Assembly: GCA_949752795.1 (NCBI GenBank)
Contig: OX457058.1
Location: forward strand, 169,820,223-169,884,222
Length of the DNA stretch: 64,000 bases
Reading direction: 5' to 3'
From: Hyperoodon ampullatus
Taxonomy: Eukaryota > Chordata > Mammalia > Artiodactyla > Ziphiidae
Positions 56,701 through 64,000 of this stretch are shown piece by piece; position 1 is the first letter of the stretch; every line of letters starts with the position of its first letter. A program made the position numbers and the translations under genes. The notes under the pieces were generated by a model. That model was not told where the DNA came from and made no database searches. It was given only the letters and a program-made list of their open reading frames with translations.

Positions 56701-59654
56701 GCTCCCCATCGCGCAAATTACTCCGAGCTCGGCCTCCTGTCAGCATTATGGTGAACTGCATGATTTTTTCATTATACATTACAATGTAACTAACAATAAT
56801 AGAAACAAAGTGCACAATAAGTGTAATGCACTTGAATCATCCTGAAACCACCACCCAACCCCTTCCGTGGAAAAAACTGTCTTCCAGGGATTCCCTGGTG
56901 GCGCAGTGGTTGACAGTCCGCCTGCCGATGCAGGGGACACGGGTTCGTGCCCCGGTACGGGAAGATCCCATGTGCCGCGGAGCGGCTGGGCCCGTGAGGC
57001 ATGGCCGCTGAGCCTGCGCGTCCGGAGCCTGTGCTCCGCAATAGGAGAGGCCACAACAGTGAGAAGCCCGCGTACCGCAAAAAAAAAAAAAAAAAAAAAA
57101 ACTGGCTTCCAGAAAACCAGTCCCTGGTGCCAAAAAGGTTGGGGACCGCTGGTCTACACGGTCTAGCTCTGAAACGGAGCGGGATTCTATCGTCCTTCCC
57201 GCCCATGTCCTCTGCCTGCATTCTGTCTGTGGAAAAACTTCAGCCAAAGAATAAGTTTAATCAGAGAAGTGAGAAAATGCAGAAGCAAAGGAAAGCAGTC
57301 CAACAAGACTAAATAATAATAGTTTAGTCAATAAGCATAGCTAAGGACCTTTAGTTCCTTCTCAAGGGCTATAGATAATATTCGGAGCCATATCCTGTGA
57401 GCTGTCTTGTAGATACCCTCTGTGTATCTACAGATAAAACGCCCACCAGGTGGAAAAAGTTAACTACATGATGACCGGACTGTAGCCATGACATAAGTTG
57501 CCATTCCGAGAACTGGCCTCAAGAAAATGGAAACACACCGATCCTGGAACTGAAGATCAATTGTACGTAAAACAATGAAGACGATGCTGGTCAGACCACC
57601 AATGACCCATTTCAAGGTGACTGTCAACAGCTCACTGTGCTGTTTCTGCATGCGGCCCCTCCCCTCCATCTATAAAAGCTCTTGCCCACTGGTTGGGGGG
57701 GTGGGGGGGGTCGGCCTTCAGACAGGAGCACCCCCTGCCCCGCCACCCCCCGCCTCCGCTGCCGGCATCCAAAATAAAGCAAACTTTCCTTTCACCAACC
57801 TGGCCTCTTTACTGGCTTTTGAGCGGTGAGCAGCTGGACCCCACTTTTGGTTACAGTTCTGTGCCACACAATATAGTAGCTACTAGCCACATACAGCCCT
57901 CAAGCTCTTAAAATGTGGTTACTCTAAACTGAGATGGGCGGCACATTGAAAATACACATCAGAGTCTGAAAACAGTATAAAAATAAGAATATAAAATATC
58001 TCAATAATTTTACATTCATTGCGTACTGAAATATGTTATGTAATTGGTTAAATATATTGTTAAAATTAATTTTCACTTTTCAAAAACCTTTTTTAATATG
58101 GCTCCCAGGAAATTTTAAGTTACATATGTGGCTCACATTACGTATATATTTCTATTGGTTACTGCTGGTCAAGTTAGACTAATAGCTCCAGGCTTGTATT
58201 GCTCCTTCCCCCATCAGTAGTTTAGCCTCCCCAGGGTGAGTCTACCTGTCATTGCTTCACAAAGTCTCAGGTGGCCCAAGGAATGAGGGATCTTTAAGCA
58301 ATGCCTAGTCCCAATAGTCACCTCCTGCCCAAATCTGCCTACAAAATCCACCCAATGGTTATCACAGACTCAAATCCTCCCAATGCCAATAAACCCACCA
58401 ACTCCCAACGCAGCCCTTTTTATCTCTGGACAACTCTTGCGAATGAGACACTGCTTCCTTACACTAATGAAGATCTACCTCTCCAGAGGGCCGATCTTAG
58501 CCCTACTTTACCTCTGAGCCATTCAGGAAAGGCTCAAGACCTGGAAAAAAACTACCATTCGCAGATCACTTACAACGTACTGTGTAAATTTTAGTTTACT
58601 ATTGTTTTTTGTTACTAGTTTACTATTGTGTAAATGTATAAATTTAGTTGGCACTTACATTTAACCCACATAGCAAAAGAAGGACGTACTGCAGTTGTCT
58701 ATCTCCATTTTAGAACAGGGTCTGCAAGGCTCAGAGAAATAAAGTGACCTGCCTAGGGCACCAATCAGGACGTGGCCTATTTCAGCCCAGAGCTAGCCGA
58801 CTTCTAAAAACCTTCACTCAACAGTGCTTTTGTGGTCATGCTCCCAACATCCCCGTCTCCCAGCCAACCAGCCTCTTAGCAGCCACAAGCTCAATCCAGA
58901 AGCAATCTTGCCCTGGCCGCCAGATAAGGATGCCCTTACCTGTCTCAGCAGCCCCAAGGATGTCCAGTTTGTCACGAATGGCAGGTGCCAAGGTCAGAGC
59001 TTGGACTGGTGTCGGGGCAGAGAAGCCTAGAAAGCTGAGCGCTCGGAGAACTGGCTTGGGTACAAACAGATCCTTCCAAGCTGATACATCTGCCTTGTGA
59101 TCATGCATTTCAGGCATCCAGGTCTTTGCTTTTTTGGGCACCTTTGGAGTAGCACCCTGAGAAGGCTCTGAGGTTTTTTTCCCTTTCTTGTTCTTCTTTT
59201 TTGGAACCGTCTGGGCCAGGCTTTCTGATGCCATCTCCCCTACCTCTGGATCAGGACAAGCTGTGCCATCTCCCTGGGGCCCTGGCTCAGTAGCTTTGCC
59301 CTGAAACACTTTCTGGGCACCGGTTCCTTCAGTTTCCACATCTTTACTCTTCTTCAACTTCATCTTTTTCTTTGAGGAGGTAGACTCTCCTTCCTCCTCT
59401 CCTTCTGAAACGGCTTGTGCCTTTCTCTTCTTGGGCTCCTCCTTTGAGAAGAGACTGGAGGAACTCTCCGCAGAGGAGACCAACTGATAATCCGTCAGTT
59501 CCTCAAAGCACACCAAGTCATCCATCTGTCCGTCTGCAAACATATTTGGGTCAATCTTCACCTGCTTCCATTTTCCCACAACTCTGATGCCCTTCCTCTG
59601 AATTCTGCCATAGTTTGGTGGCTTTGGCCTCGATTTTTTCTCTTTCAACTTCAT
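41493..59654 (-). CDS. DDX24: DDX24, DEAD-box ATP-dependent RNA helicase (eight coding exons)
   Basis: Nucleolar RNA helicase, the mammalian relative of yeast Mak5 (60S ribosome biogenesis), also reported to modulate RIG-I and p53 signalling. Coding segments in transcript order: 59654-58940, 51721-51173, 50097-49944, 49677-49162, 47156-47081, 44921-44733, 43378-43249, 41764-41493. They join in frame to 2601 nt, 866 residues plus stop; human is 859 as I recall. Motifs: Q motif GFSAPTPVQ; I AETGSGKT at 236-243; Ia PTRELA at 402-407; Ib TPGRL at 451-455; II DEAD at 478-481; III SAT at 514-516; IV LVFANSI; V ATDVAARGLD; VI HRSGRTAR at 680-687. The roughly 155-residue acidic, low-complexity insert between motifs I and Ia is the DDX24 hallmark. 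The N- and C-termini are lysine rich. All splice sites are GT-AG. Confidence 0.97.
42770..43000 (-). repeat. MIR SINE in DDX24 intron 8
   Basis: 'caatactttctatttgccag', 'taactcaagccatctttgca' and 'gacccggtcacacagctagt' give a nearly full antisense MIR. Confidence 0.7.
43249..43378 (-). CDS. DDX24: DDX24 exon 8
   Basis: The acceptor is TTCCCCTAG and the donor GTAAAA. It encodes ERIRLARQIEKAEYRNF, NSWIEQAAAALEIELEEE and MYKG, a helical stretch after the helicase core. Codon 777 is split G|GA. Confidence 0.95.
44733..44921 (-). CDS. DDX24: DDX24 exon 7 (motif VI)
   Basis: The acceptor is CTTTGGCAG and the donor GTAAAA. The 63 codons encode VPRTSEIYVHRSGRTARATS, LMLVGPEDVINFKKIYKTL and PVQAKYMDAVK. 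The HRSGRTAR arginines needed for ATP hydrolysis are intact. Confidence 0.96.
45240..46750. repeat. MIR and L2 remnants in DDX24 intron 6
   Basis: MIR copies are visible near 45330-45560, 46210-46450 and 46500-46720, each with 'tttacaaatgaaaaaactga'-like text. L2-like text lies at about 45240-45310 and 45750-46170. No exon is supported between exons 6 and 7. Confidence 0.55.
47081..47156 (-). CDS. DDX24: DDX24 exon 6 (motif V)
   Basis: This 76-nt exon has acceptor CACCACAG and donor GTAGGG. It finishes Asp645 and encodes CVLLATDVAARGLDIPKVQH and VIHYQ. It is easy to miss because it is short. Confidence 0.95.
47195..47905 (-). repeat. MIR followed by an L2 3' end in DDX24 intron 5
   Basis: 47195-47400 is an antisense MIR. 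47445-47905 is a long antisense L2 with 'gggatgtaaactccatgaga' and 'gcaagcactcaataatatgt'. Confidence 0.65.
48066..48285 (+). mobile_element. hAT-type DNA transposon remnant
   Basis: 'aaggtcagcaaacttcttct' to 'gctatagtttgccaactcct' has matching inverted ends (GTCAGCAAACT / AGTTTGCCAAC). A second diverged copy of the same family lies at 50738-50935. Confidence 0.65.
48485..49000. repeat. MIR remnants in DDX24 intron 5
   Basis: A sense MIR piece at 48485-48620 and an antisense one at 48610-48860. 48.88-49.0 kb has another MIR-like end. Confidence 0.5.
49162..49677 (-). CDS. DDX24: DDX24 exon 5 (DEAD box, motifs III and IV)
   Basis: The acceptor is ATCTGTAG and the donor GTAAGT. The 516 nt encode CLVIDEADRM (DEAD at 478-481), LVFSATLTLVHQAP, KPKVIDLTRKEATVETLTE, YYFLMQYPGRTLVFANSISC and HACMHQKQRLRNLEQF. 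It is the longest exon of the second RecA-like domain. Confidence 0.97.
49944..50097 (-). CDS. DDX24: DDX24 exon 4 (motif Ib)
   Basis: The acceptor is ACCATAG and the donor GTGAGA. It encodes IKTAILVGGMSTQKQQRML, then EIVVATPGRLWELVKEKH, up to the split Arg473 codon. It is too short in open frame to stand out alone but continuous with both neighbours. Confidence 0.95.
50738..50935 (+). mobile_element. hAT-type DNA transposon remnant (second copy)
   Basis: 'agagtcaacaaacttttcca' to 'cagtggtttgccaaacgctg'; same family as the 48.1-kb element, in DDX24 intron 3. Confidence 0.55.
51173..51721 (-). CDS. DDX24: DDX24 exon 3 (motif I end, insert, motif Ia)
   Basis: The acceptor is TTCTAAG and the donor GTGAGG. 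The exon completes AETGSGKT and runs through LAFAIPMIHAVLQW. It then carries the family-specific insert, a run of loosely repeated units built on E-G-A-L-P and an acidic DDDDDAGEGPSS stretch, before GLVLTPTRELAVQ and QHIDAVAKFT. The insert is the least conserved part of the protein. Codon 422 is split A|GC. Confidence 0.96.
52029..52051. repeat. (GT)n microsatellite
   Basis: About 11 GT units in DDX24 intron 2. Confidence 0.9.
52320..56035 (+). mobile_element. Decayed LINE-1 in DDX24 intron 2, antisense to the gene
   Basis: A long A-rich stretch with recognisable ORF2 and 3'UTR phrases: 'ccaatatcccgttaacagaa', 'tggaaaactcctaaaaagtt' and 'gggggtgatggatatattca' at the end. All frames are broken; the longest remnant is about 96 codons near 54.5 kb. 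An (A4C)n run lies at 54946-54971. Confidence 0.8.
56225..56460 (+). repeat. MIR SINE
   Basis: 'gaatgcttaagagcacatag' to 'aaatgttaaataaatgttct', sense MIR next to the L1 end. Confidence 0.65.
56584..57151 (+). mobile_element. MER1-like hAT-Charlie element with nested SINE
   Basis: Terminal inverted repeats CAGGGGTCCCCAACC (56584-56598) and GGTTGGGGACCGCTG (57137-57151). Flanking 8-bp words GTCTAGAT and GTCTACAC fit the 8-bp target duplication of hAT elements. A CHR-2 SINE splits it. Confidence 0.8.
56888..57101 (+). mobile_element. CHR-2 SINE nested in the hAT element
   Basis: Head GGATTCCCTGGTGGCGCAG, A tail about 22. The duplication AAAAACTGTCTTCCAG / AAAAACTGGCTTCCAG differs by one base. 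Confidence 0.92.
57190..57855 (+). mobile_element. Solo LTR of a class I (gammaretrovirus-like) endogenous retrovirus
   Basis: The order is typical of such LTRs: a U3-like part, TATA box CTATAAAAGCTCTTG (about 57671), poly(A) signal AATAAAGCAAACTTTCC (about 57773), and a U5-like part ending TTTTGGTTACA at 57855. No gag, pol or env frame is attached. It is antisense to DDX24. The 5' edge is uncertain. Confidence 0.65.
57856..58170 (-). mobile_element. hAT-like DNA transposon remnant
   Basis: It ends in 'atttctattggttactgctg'. The start ('gttctgtgccacacaatata') is a decayed inverted copy of that end. The interior is AT rich ('ttgttaaaattaattttcac'). Confidence 0.5.
58171..58939. other. Remainder of DDX24 intron 2
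   Basis: Unique sequence plus a MIR remnant near 58640-58800. No exon supported; the plus-strand frames of 97-118 codons have no family resemblance. Confidence 0.45.
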
Positions 59655-59659
59655 GGTTG
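58940..59659 (-). CDS. DDX24: DDX24 exon 2 (start codon, residues 1-238)
   Basis: The acceptor CTTTTCAG lies before 59659; CAACC then leads to ATG at 59654-59652, a good context for initiation. It encodes MKLKEKKSRP, the conserved KVDP-like VKIDPNMFADGQMDDLVCFEELTDY region split over shorter motifs, a lysine-rich nucleolar-type region with KKMKLKKSK and KKKNKKGKK, the Q motif, and the beginning of motif I (AETG). The donor is GTAAGG at 58939. Reading past it gives a false 294-residue frame. Confidence 0.96.
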
Positions 59660-59816
59660 CTGAAAAGGAGAGAAATGTTCCATTACATTGGCAACTGAGA
59701 AGCACAGGATTCTGAGGCAACTAATACTTTCTAAGCAGCCTATAGAGTATCAGGCCCTGCAAAGAAGTGGACACAAAGATGGCTCTAACGCTGATGCTGC
59801 CAGCTAGAGAAGATCG

Positions 59817-60046
59817 CAGAAGGAAAGAAATGTACCTGCATAGTGGGCAGCTTGGCCTGCAACAGAGGGGACACGGGAGGTGTAGCAAAGACATATGAGT
59901 AGATCTGGTCTGGATTCCAGATCCAAGATCAAAGAAGGAAAGAAATGTACCCGCATAGTGGGCAGCTTGGCCTGCAACAGAGGGGACACAGGAGGTGTAG
60001 CAAAGACATATGACTAGATCTGGTCTGGATTCCAGATCCAACACCG
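59817..60046. repeat. 115-bp tandem duplication in DDX24 intron 1
   Basis: Two head-to-tail units with a 115-bp period (59817-59931 and 59932-60046). They differ at only a few bases, for example CCTGC/CCCGC, CACGG/CACAG and GAGTAG/GACTAG. The duplication creates the two overlapping repetitive minus-strand open frames seen here. Confidence 0.92.
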
Positions 60047-61050
60047 ACTGCTCGTGTGCCCTTGGCAGGTCCTGCTTAATCCTCTCTGCACCTCAGTGTT
60101 CTCATATTTTCAAAAGGGGGGAGGGGTTTACTAGCTAAGTCCCAAAACGTTCTCTGCAATAAATAACATTATGTAAAGTATGGAGGGTGAAGCCTGCCAC
60201 ACCCAAGCCATTTTGAAGGCTGAATAAGAATCTGCGGGGGGTCGCTGGAGGGTGGGTGAGGAGGACAGCTTTATTAAGAGTGCACAGAGCTTTCTTCCTT
60301 CTCAAGCCTTGCCCCAAGAGGGCAGATGCCTTGGCCACGACTCTGGCCTTTGCCAAATGGCTTAAAACCCAACCAGCTTTTTCATTACCTTTTCAGTGAT
60401 TTAAAAACAAGTGATCTATGCACAAGCCGTCAGACAGGAACTCGAGCCACGTCCTCCCTTTTCAGAAAGGCCGAGAAAACTAGATCCTGTGGGAAGACAA
60501 AGGGAAACCTTGGTTGAAATCTGGACCCGTCACTGGCCCGCTCTGGGTCTGGGGTGTACGTGTCAATCACTGTGAGCCTCAGATCCTCGTCTGGAAAATG
60601 GGGATGATGTGGGTCTGTGTCTCCTTGGAACATCACGCGAAGACAAAAAGGTGACGCACGTCCAGAACCGCTCAGCATGGCGCCCCGACGGCAAAGCAAG
60701 CCAGAGCGCAACGAAGGTTCACCCCCAGCATCGGCTACGCCGCGCTCACAAGCAACCCGGATCAACGACGGGGGGAAAGAGGGAGGCACATGGGGGCGAG
60801 GACGCGGACTGCGACCCGCAGAGCAAGCGGGAGGGGTCCCTCCTCCTGGCGCCCGGCCAGGCGCCCGGCGCTGGCGCCTCGCGTCAGGCACGAACCGGCT
60901 CACGAAGCAGAGAAACTGAGGGGCCCCCGGCGCAGGGTCGGCCAGGCCGCTTGACGAGGCCGGCGGCCGCCCTCTCTGGTCCCGAGAACCCAACGGCCTG
61001 GAGAGTCCGCGCTGGGAGGCTGCCTCCAGCTCCTCTCGGGTGCCGGGTCC

Positions 61051-61096
61051 GGCCCCGGCCCCGCTCCGGCTCCGGCCCCGGCCCCGCTCCGGCTCC
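61051..61096. repeat. Two exact 23-bp GC-rich tandem units at DDX24 donor
   Basis: Two identical 23-bp units built from GGCCCC and GGCTCC words. They lie 15 bp inside intron 1 from the DDX24 exon 1 donor. G-rich on the DDX24 transcript strand. Confidence 0.93.
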
Positions 61097-61111
61097 GGTC
61101 TCTGTACTCAC

Positions 61112-61240
61112 CGTGTAGGGACGCCGACAAACCGCCTCAGACACTGCTTCACCAGCCCTCCTCGGCAGCGTCCACCGCAGTTCCGGGGAGGGGCTTGCGC
61201 TCACGCACGCGTGGGCGTGGGGAAGGAAGTCCCGCCCCCA
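61112..61240 (-). other. DDX24: DDX24 non-coding exon 1
   Basis: A strong donor ACG|GTGAGT (intron from 61111) ends an exon that would lie in the CpG island. Exon 2 begins five bases upstream of the ATG, so a non-coding first exon is required. An ETS-type CCGGAA (minus strand, 61186-61181) lies where initiation is likely. The 5' edge is an estimate. Confidence 0.65.
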
Positions 61241-61261
61241 TTCTAGACCCCGCACTTAATT

Positions 61262-61309
61262 CGCTGCGCGCGGTGAGCTTCCGCAGTGTGTGTACTGAAA
61301 GCGCAGACG
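61262..61309 (+). other. IFI27L1: Putative non-coding first exon of IFI27L1
   Basis: The segment ends in GACG followed by a strong donor GTGAGTGCGAG at 61310 and sits at the edge of the CpG island. No coding exon of IFI27L1 (a small glycine/alanine-rich ISG12-family membrane protein) is visible before 64000, so the assignment rests only on position and the donor. Confidence 0.35.
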
Positions 61310-62784
61310 GTGAGTGCGAGGGGCCTCGCGGATAGGTCCTCCTCTCGGGCTTAGGGAGCAGGAGCAACAGGTGGAGCGCGCCGTACTTCCTCTGAAGGGG
61401 CTCGGTTCTAGCTCATGTATGGGAACGTTAAGGTCTTGTATTCTTGCTTTGGTTTTACCTCCGTGGCTGTTTACGTACTGGCTATGTGCCTAGAGCCTCG
61501 CAAAAGTTTTAGCATTTAATTTACAACTCAACCAGCCTGTATTGGAGGTGTTGTTTTCCGCAGGTTTTCATGCCTCGCCTGTTGCTCACTGATAGTTGGG
61601 GAAGGTCGGACTGCCTCCGATAATCAAGCTAAACTGGGACCTTTGTTATATGCAGAGAAATCAGCTTCACGGTAGTTACTCTTTTTTTCGAGGTGGGGAT
61701 CACCAGACCATCTGGGAAACCTTTCCCATACACTGTCTCTATGTCCTGTGACTTTGGGAAGTCCTAAAGGACAACGGGGGAATTCACCAAGCTTAGGTCG
61801 AGTGAGCCTCCCCACCACCCCGGAGCCACCATGGGACACAGCTTAACCCATTTCTTGAAGGAACTTGCCAGTGTGTCCCCAAGAGCCTGGGTGGCATAGT
61901 CTGCGCCCACCTGGCGCCTGAAGTCCACGGGGACTGCACTTCCTGTGCTCCGGACTTCCTCATAGGTACTTTTCCATCTGGCCGTTCATTTGTATCCTTT
62001 AATCTCCTTTGTAATAAATCAGTAGTGGTGAGTCAAGTGCTTTCGTGAGATCTGTGAGCCTTTTGGCAAATTATCAAACCCAAGGAAGAGGTCATGTAAC
62101 TGAACGCAAGTCTGTGTGCCTGACGAACAGTGAAGCCAAACAATAGCAAAGCGTCATTTTGGAGCAGAGCCCTGCAAGGAGACGGGTGGCTCATGCCTTA
62201 AGAACCCAGAACCCCCCAAGCTTTCAGCAAAGCCCTTTTATAGGAAAGGTGAGGGAGGGATGTGGTTAGTGGTTGCAAACTTCTTGGTGTCACATCTTTT
62301 GTCCTTGAGGTCAGGTCACGGTCACCATGTTCCTGTAAACCTCTACCAAACAAATGTTATTCTCTGTTCTGACAAGGAAGGGCAAGGTCCCAAGGCACAA
62401 CTTTCACCTTCCGAGGTCCAGGCACTGCTTAAGAGGAAGGGGTCCCTGTGCAGACACGTTACCCTGCCCGGGAGCCTTAGTCCAGCACCCAGTCTGGGTT
62501 CTCCCGCCAGTGCCCAGGCCCCGCTAAGGAGGCAGATCTCAGCTGGTGGCGCCCTCTGGGCCAGGTCCCCAAACCCTGCCCAGCCGTCATCACTGAGAGA
62601 CCCAGGCGCCCAGAACCCCAAGGGCCCTCAGGTTCCTCAGGCCGCCCAGAAAGAGGCCGGTCCCATGGACGGTGACCCATGGAGACCGCTACACGACCAA
62701 AACAACCCAAAAAACCTGTTCTGCTTAAGTTACCTAGAGTGACTTCTGTTATCTGCAGCCAAACCCTGACTAACAGATGCATGG

Positions 62785-62826
<42 letters not shown>

Positions 62827-63061
62827 GTTTTCTCTTAAAAGTTATTTTTAGTATTAGCAGATTGAACATATTTTCAAATATTTATTGGCCATGTATAATT
62901 CTTCTTTTAGGAACCACCTTTTCTATTCTGAGTTCCTTTTGAAAGACAGTTCTTTTGAAAAATTGTTTCATAAGAACTCTCTTTACATTGGGGATTCTAA
63001 TGATGCAAAGGGTATTGGGGTTTTTTTTTCCCCCTCAGTAGATTACATGTCTCTTACCCTT
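61310..63061. other. Sequence right of the DDX24 CpG island, no exon seen
   Basis: Presumed IFI27L1 intron. The 160-codon frame at 62260-62742 has no recognisable product and no good acceptor. No glycine-rich ISG12 segment was found. Confidence 0.45.
62786..62822. repeat. (CA)n microsatellite
   Basis: About 18 CA units, pure. Confidence 0.96.
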
Positions 63062-63075
63062 GTTTGTGGTGTTTT

Positions 63076-63288
63076 TTTTTTGTTTTTTTTTTTTTTGCGG
63101 TACATGGGCCTCTCACTGCTGTGGCCTCTCCCGTTGCGGAGCACAGGCTCCGGACGCGCAGGCTCAGCAGCCATGGCTCACGGGCCCAGCCGCTCTGCGG
63201 CACGTGGGATCCTCCCAGACCGGGGCACGAACCCGTGTCCCCTGCATCGGCAGGCGGACTCTCAACCACTGCGCCACCAGGGAAGCCC
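63076..63288 (-). mobile_element. CHR-2 SINE
   Basis: T run then 'gcggtacatgggcctctcac', head 'ccaccagggaagccc'. The target duplication GTTTGTGGTGTTTTT lies on both sides. Confidence 0.93.
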
Positions 63289-63861
63289 GTTTGTGGTGTT
63301 TTTAATGTCACATGTGGTCTGAGGGTACCAGTCTCTTCTGTTCCATAGGTTGTCTTTCTAGCTGTCTTCTAATGACAGGAAATTCAGAGAAACCAATAGG
63401 CCTGTTTCTCCAGGAGGGGGATGTCCCTCATGCCCTGAATTCCACCAGGAAAGTAGATTGGATACCAAGTGACGTGGAAGAGGGGCTCCGGCAACCTTGC
63501 TCTGAAAACCTCTCCCGTCTGTGTCCCGTGGACAGTGTCACCCAGTATCCCAGGGAAAACTGGAGCAGTGTTTGCTGAGCTGTTTGGGGCTGTTGTCCTA
63601 AAGCTAAGCAGGGGTGGGGGTGGGCGACAGACAGGTCCTAGGTCTGGTCCCTCATGTCCTTGTCTTGCACGAGGGACAAAGCTCATTCCCCAGGACATTC
63701 AAGCATATTCCAAGCAGAGGCCTCTTCCAGCCCTGATTCTGCCCTTTCTTTCATTGCCTGCTCCTCCTTTCCCCCCTCTTTTTCCCCCCAGCTTCACACT
63801 GAGATTCTCACTTTCCCCTTTTTTCTCCTTATTCATCCTTTCATTCAAAACACATTTACTG

Positions 63862-63990
63862 GGACTTCCCCGGCGGTCCACTGGTTAGGACTTCGCCTTC
63901 CAATGCAGGGAGTGCGGGTTCGATCCCTGGTCGGGGAGGTAAGATCCCACATGCCTCGCGGTCAGAAAACCAAATCATAAAACAAGAAAT
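63862..63990 (+). mobile_element. Short CHR-type SINE
   Basis: 'GGGACTTCCCCGGCGGTCCA' head and 'GGTTCGATCCCTGGTCGGGG' box B, like the copy at 24.0 kb. Confidence 0.8.
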
Positions 63991-64000
63991 ATTGTAATAA

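Larger units (their letters stand above)
60640..61340. promoter_or_regulatory. CpG island with bidirectional promoter (DDX24 / IFI27L1)
   Basis: This is a CpG-dense region with GC boxes (CCGCCCCC near 61232) and an ETS site. It carries a donor for DDX24 facing left at 61111 and a donor facing right at 61310, about 200 bp apart. Divergence of DDX24 and IFI27L1 from one island is the human arrangement as I recall it. Confidence 0.65.

Noticed and set aside
58836..59720. A 294-codon DDX24 frame as a complete short protein
   Set aside because: It starts upstream of the true ATG, before the splice acceptor, and runs past the GTAAGG donor into intron, turning AETGSGKT into AETGKG. The spliced reading is correct.
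59721..60044. Protein with internal repeats on the minus strand
   Set aside because: The repeated peptide is created by the 115-bp DNA duplication in an intron.
60430..60993. 187-codon minus-strand open frame
   Set aside because: CpG-island composition in DDX24 intron 1; no recognisable protein and no splice support.
63862..63990. tRNA gene
   Set aside because: The box-B-like GGTTCGATCCC belongs to a tRNA-derived SINE; the cloverleaf does not close and an A-rich tail follows.
61310..64000. Coding exons of IFI27L1
   Set aside because: No glycine/alanine-rich ISG12 transmembrane segment found in any frame; they probably lie beyond the window.
1..64000. CRISPR array, prophage or bacterial operon
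   Set aside because: The DNA is mammalian, with spliced genes and SINE/LINE repeats; no spaced direct-repeat array is present.

Overview
The window is vertebrate nuclear DNA, almost certainly from a cetacean (whale or dolphin). The main evidence is a set of tRNA-derived SINEs of the CHR type. Eight long CHR-2-type copies plus CHR-1-type and short copies lie on both strands, several with near-perfect target-site duplications. Bov-tA and BovB, which would dominate a ruminant genome, were not seen. The gene order OTUB2 (+), DDX24 (-), then a divergent promoter expected to serve IFI27L1 (+), matches the order I know for human chromosome 14q32. No prokaryotic features, CRISPR arrays or operons are present.

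Layout. 1-15.7 kb is intergenic and made of old LTR, MER5, L2, MIR and CHR elements; no exon could be supported there. A CpG island at about 15.72-16.33 kb holds the OTUB2 promoter and exon 1. The six OTUB2 coding exons run from 16039 to 36432 and join with canonical splice sites into a complete 234-codon reading frame. The 12.6-kb intron 1 contains a sense-strand processed copy of RFXAP (about 26.2-27.4 kb), itself interrupted and followed by L1 fragments. The OTUB2 3'UTR begins at 36433 and carries a young antisense CHR-2 SINE with a 35-base T tract. OTUB2 and DDX24 are tail to tail.

DDX24 occupies 41.2-61.25 kb on the minus strand. Eight coding exons (59654 down to 41493) join in frame to 866 codons plus stop with all DEAD-box motifs intact, and a non-coding first exon lies near 61.1-61.2 kb. 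Its large intron 2 (51722-58939) holds a decayed L1, a hAT element with a CHR-2 SINE nested inside it, a class I retroviral LTR and a second hAT-like element. The DDX24 CpG island also contains a donor-bearing exon-like segment on the plus strand, probably the first exon of IFI27L1. The last 2.7 kb would then be its intron.

The two genes act separately. OTUB2 is an OTU cysteine deubiquitinase; DDX24 is a nucleolar RNA helicase of the Mak5 family. The points most worth a second look are a serine in OTUB2 at the position of the third catalytic-triad residue (Asn226 in human), the RFXAP retrocopy with a long surviving C-terminal frame, the SINE in the OTUB2 3'UTR, and a 115-bp tandem duplication in DDX24 intron 1. 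I found no clear new biological system. Exon junctions and reading frames were worked out by hand. Comparisons with human proteins are from memory, and repeat family names are by pattern recognition, so their boundaries are approximate.
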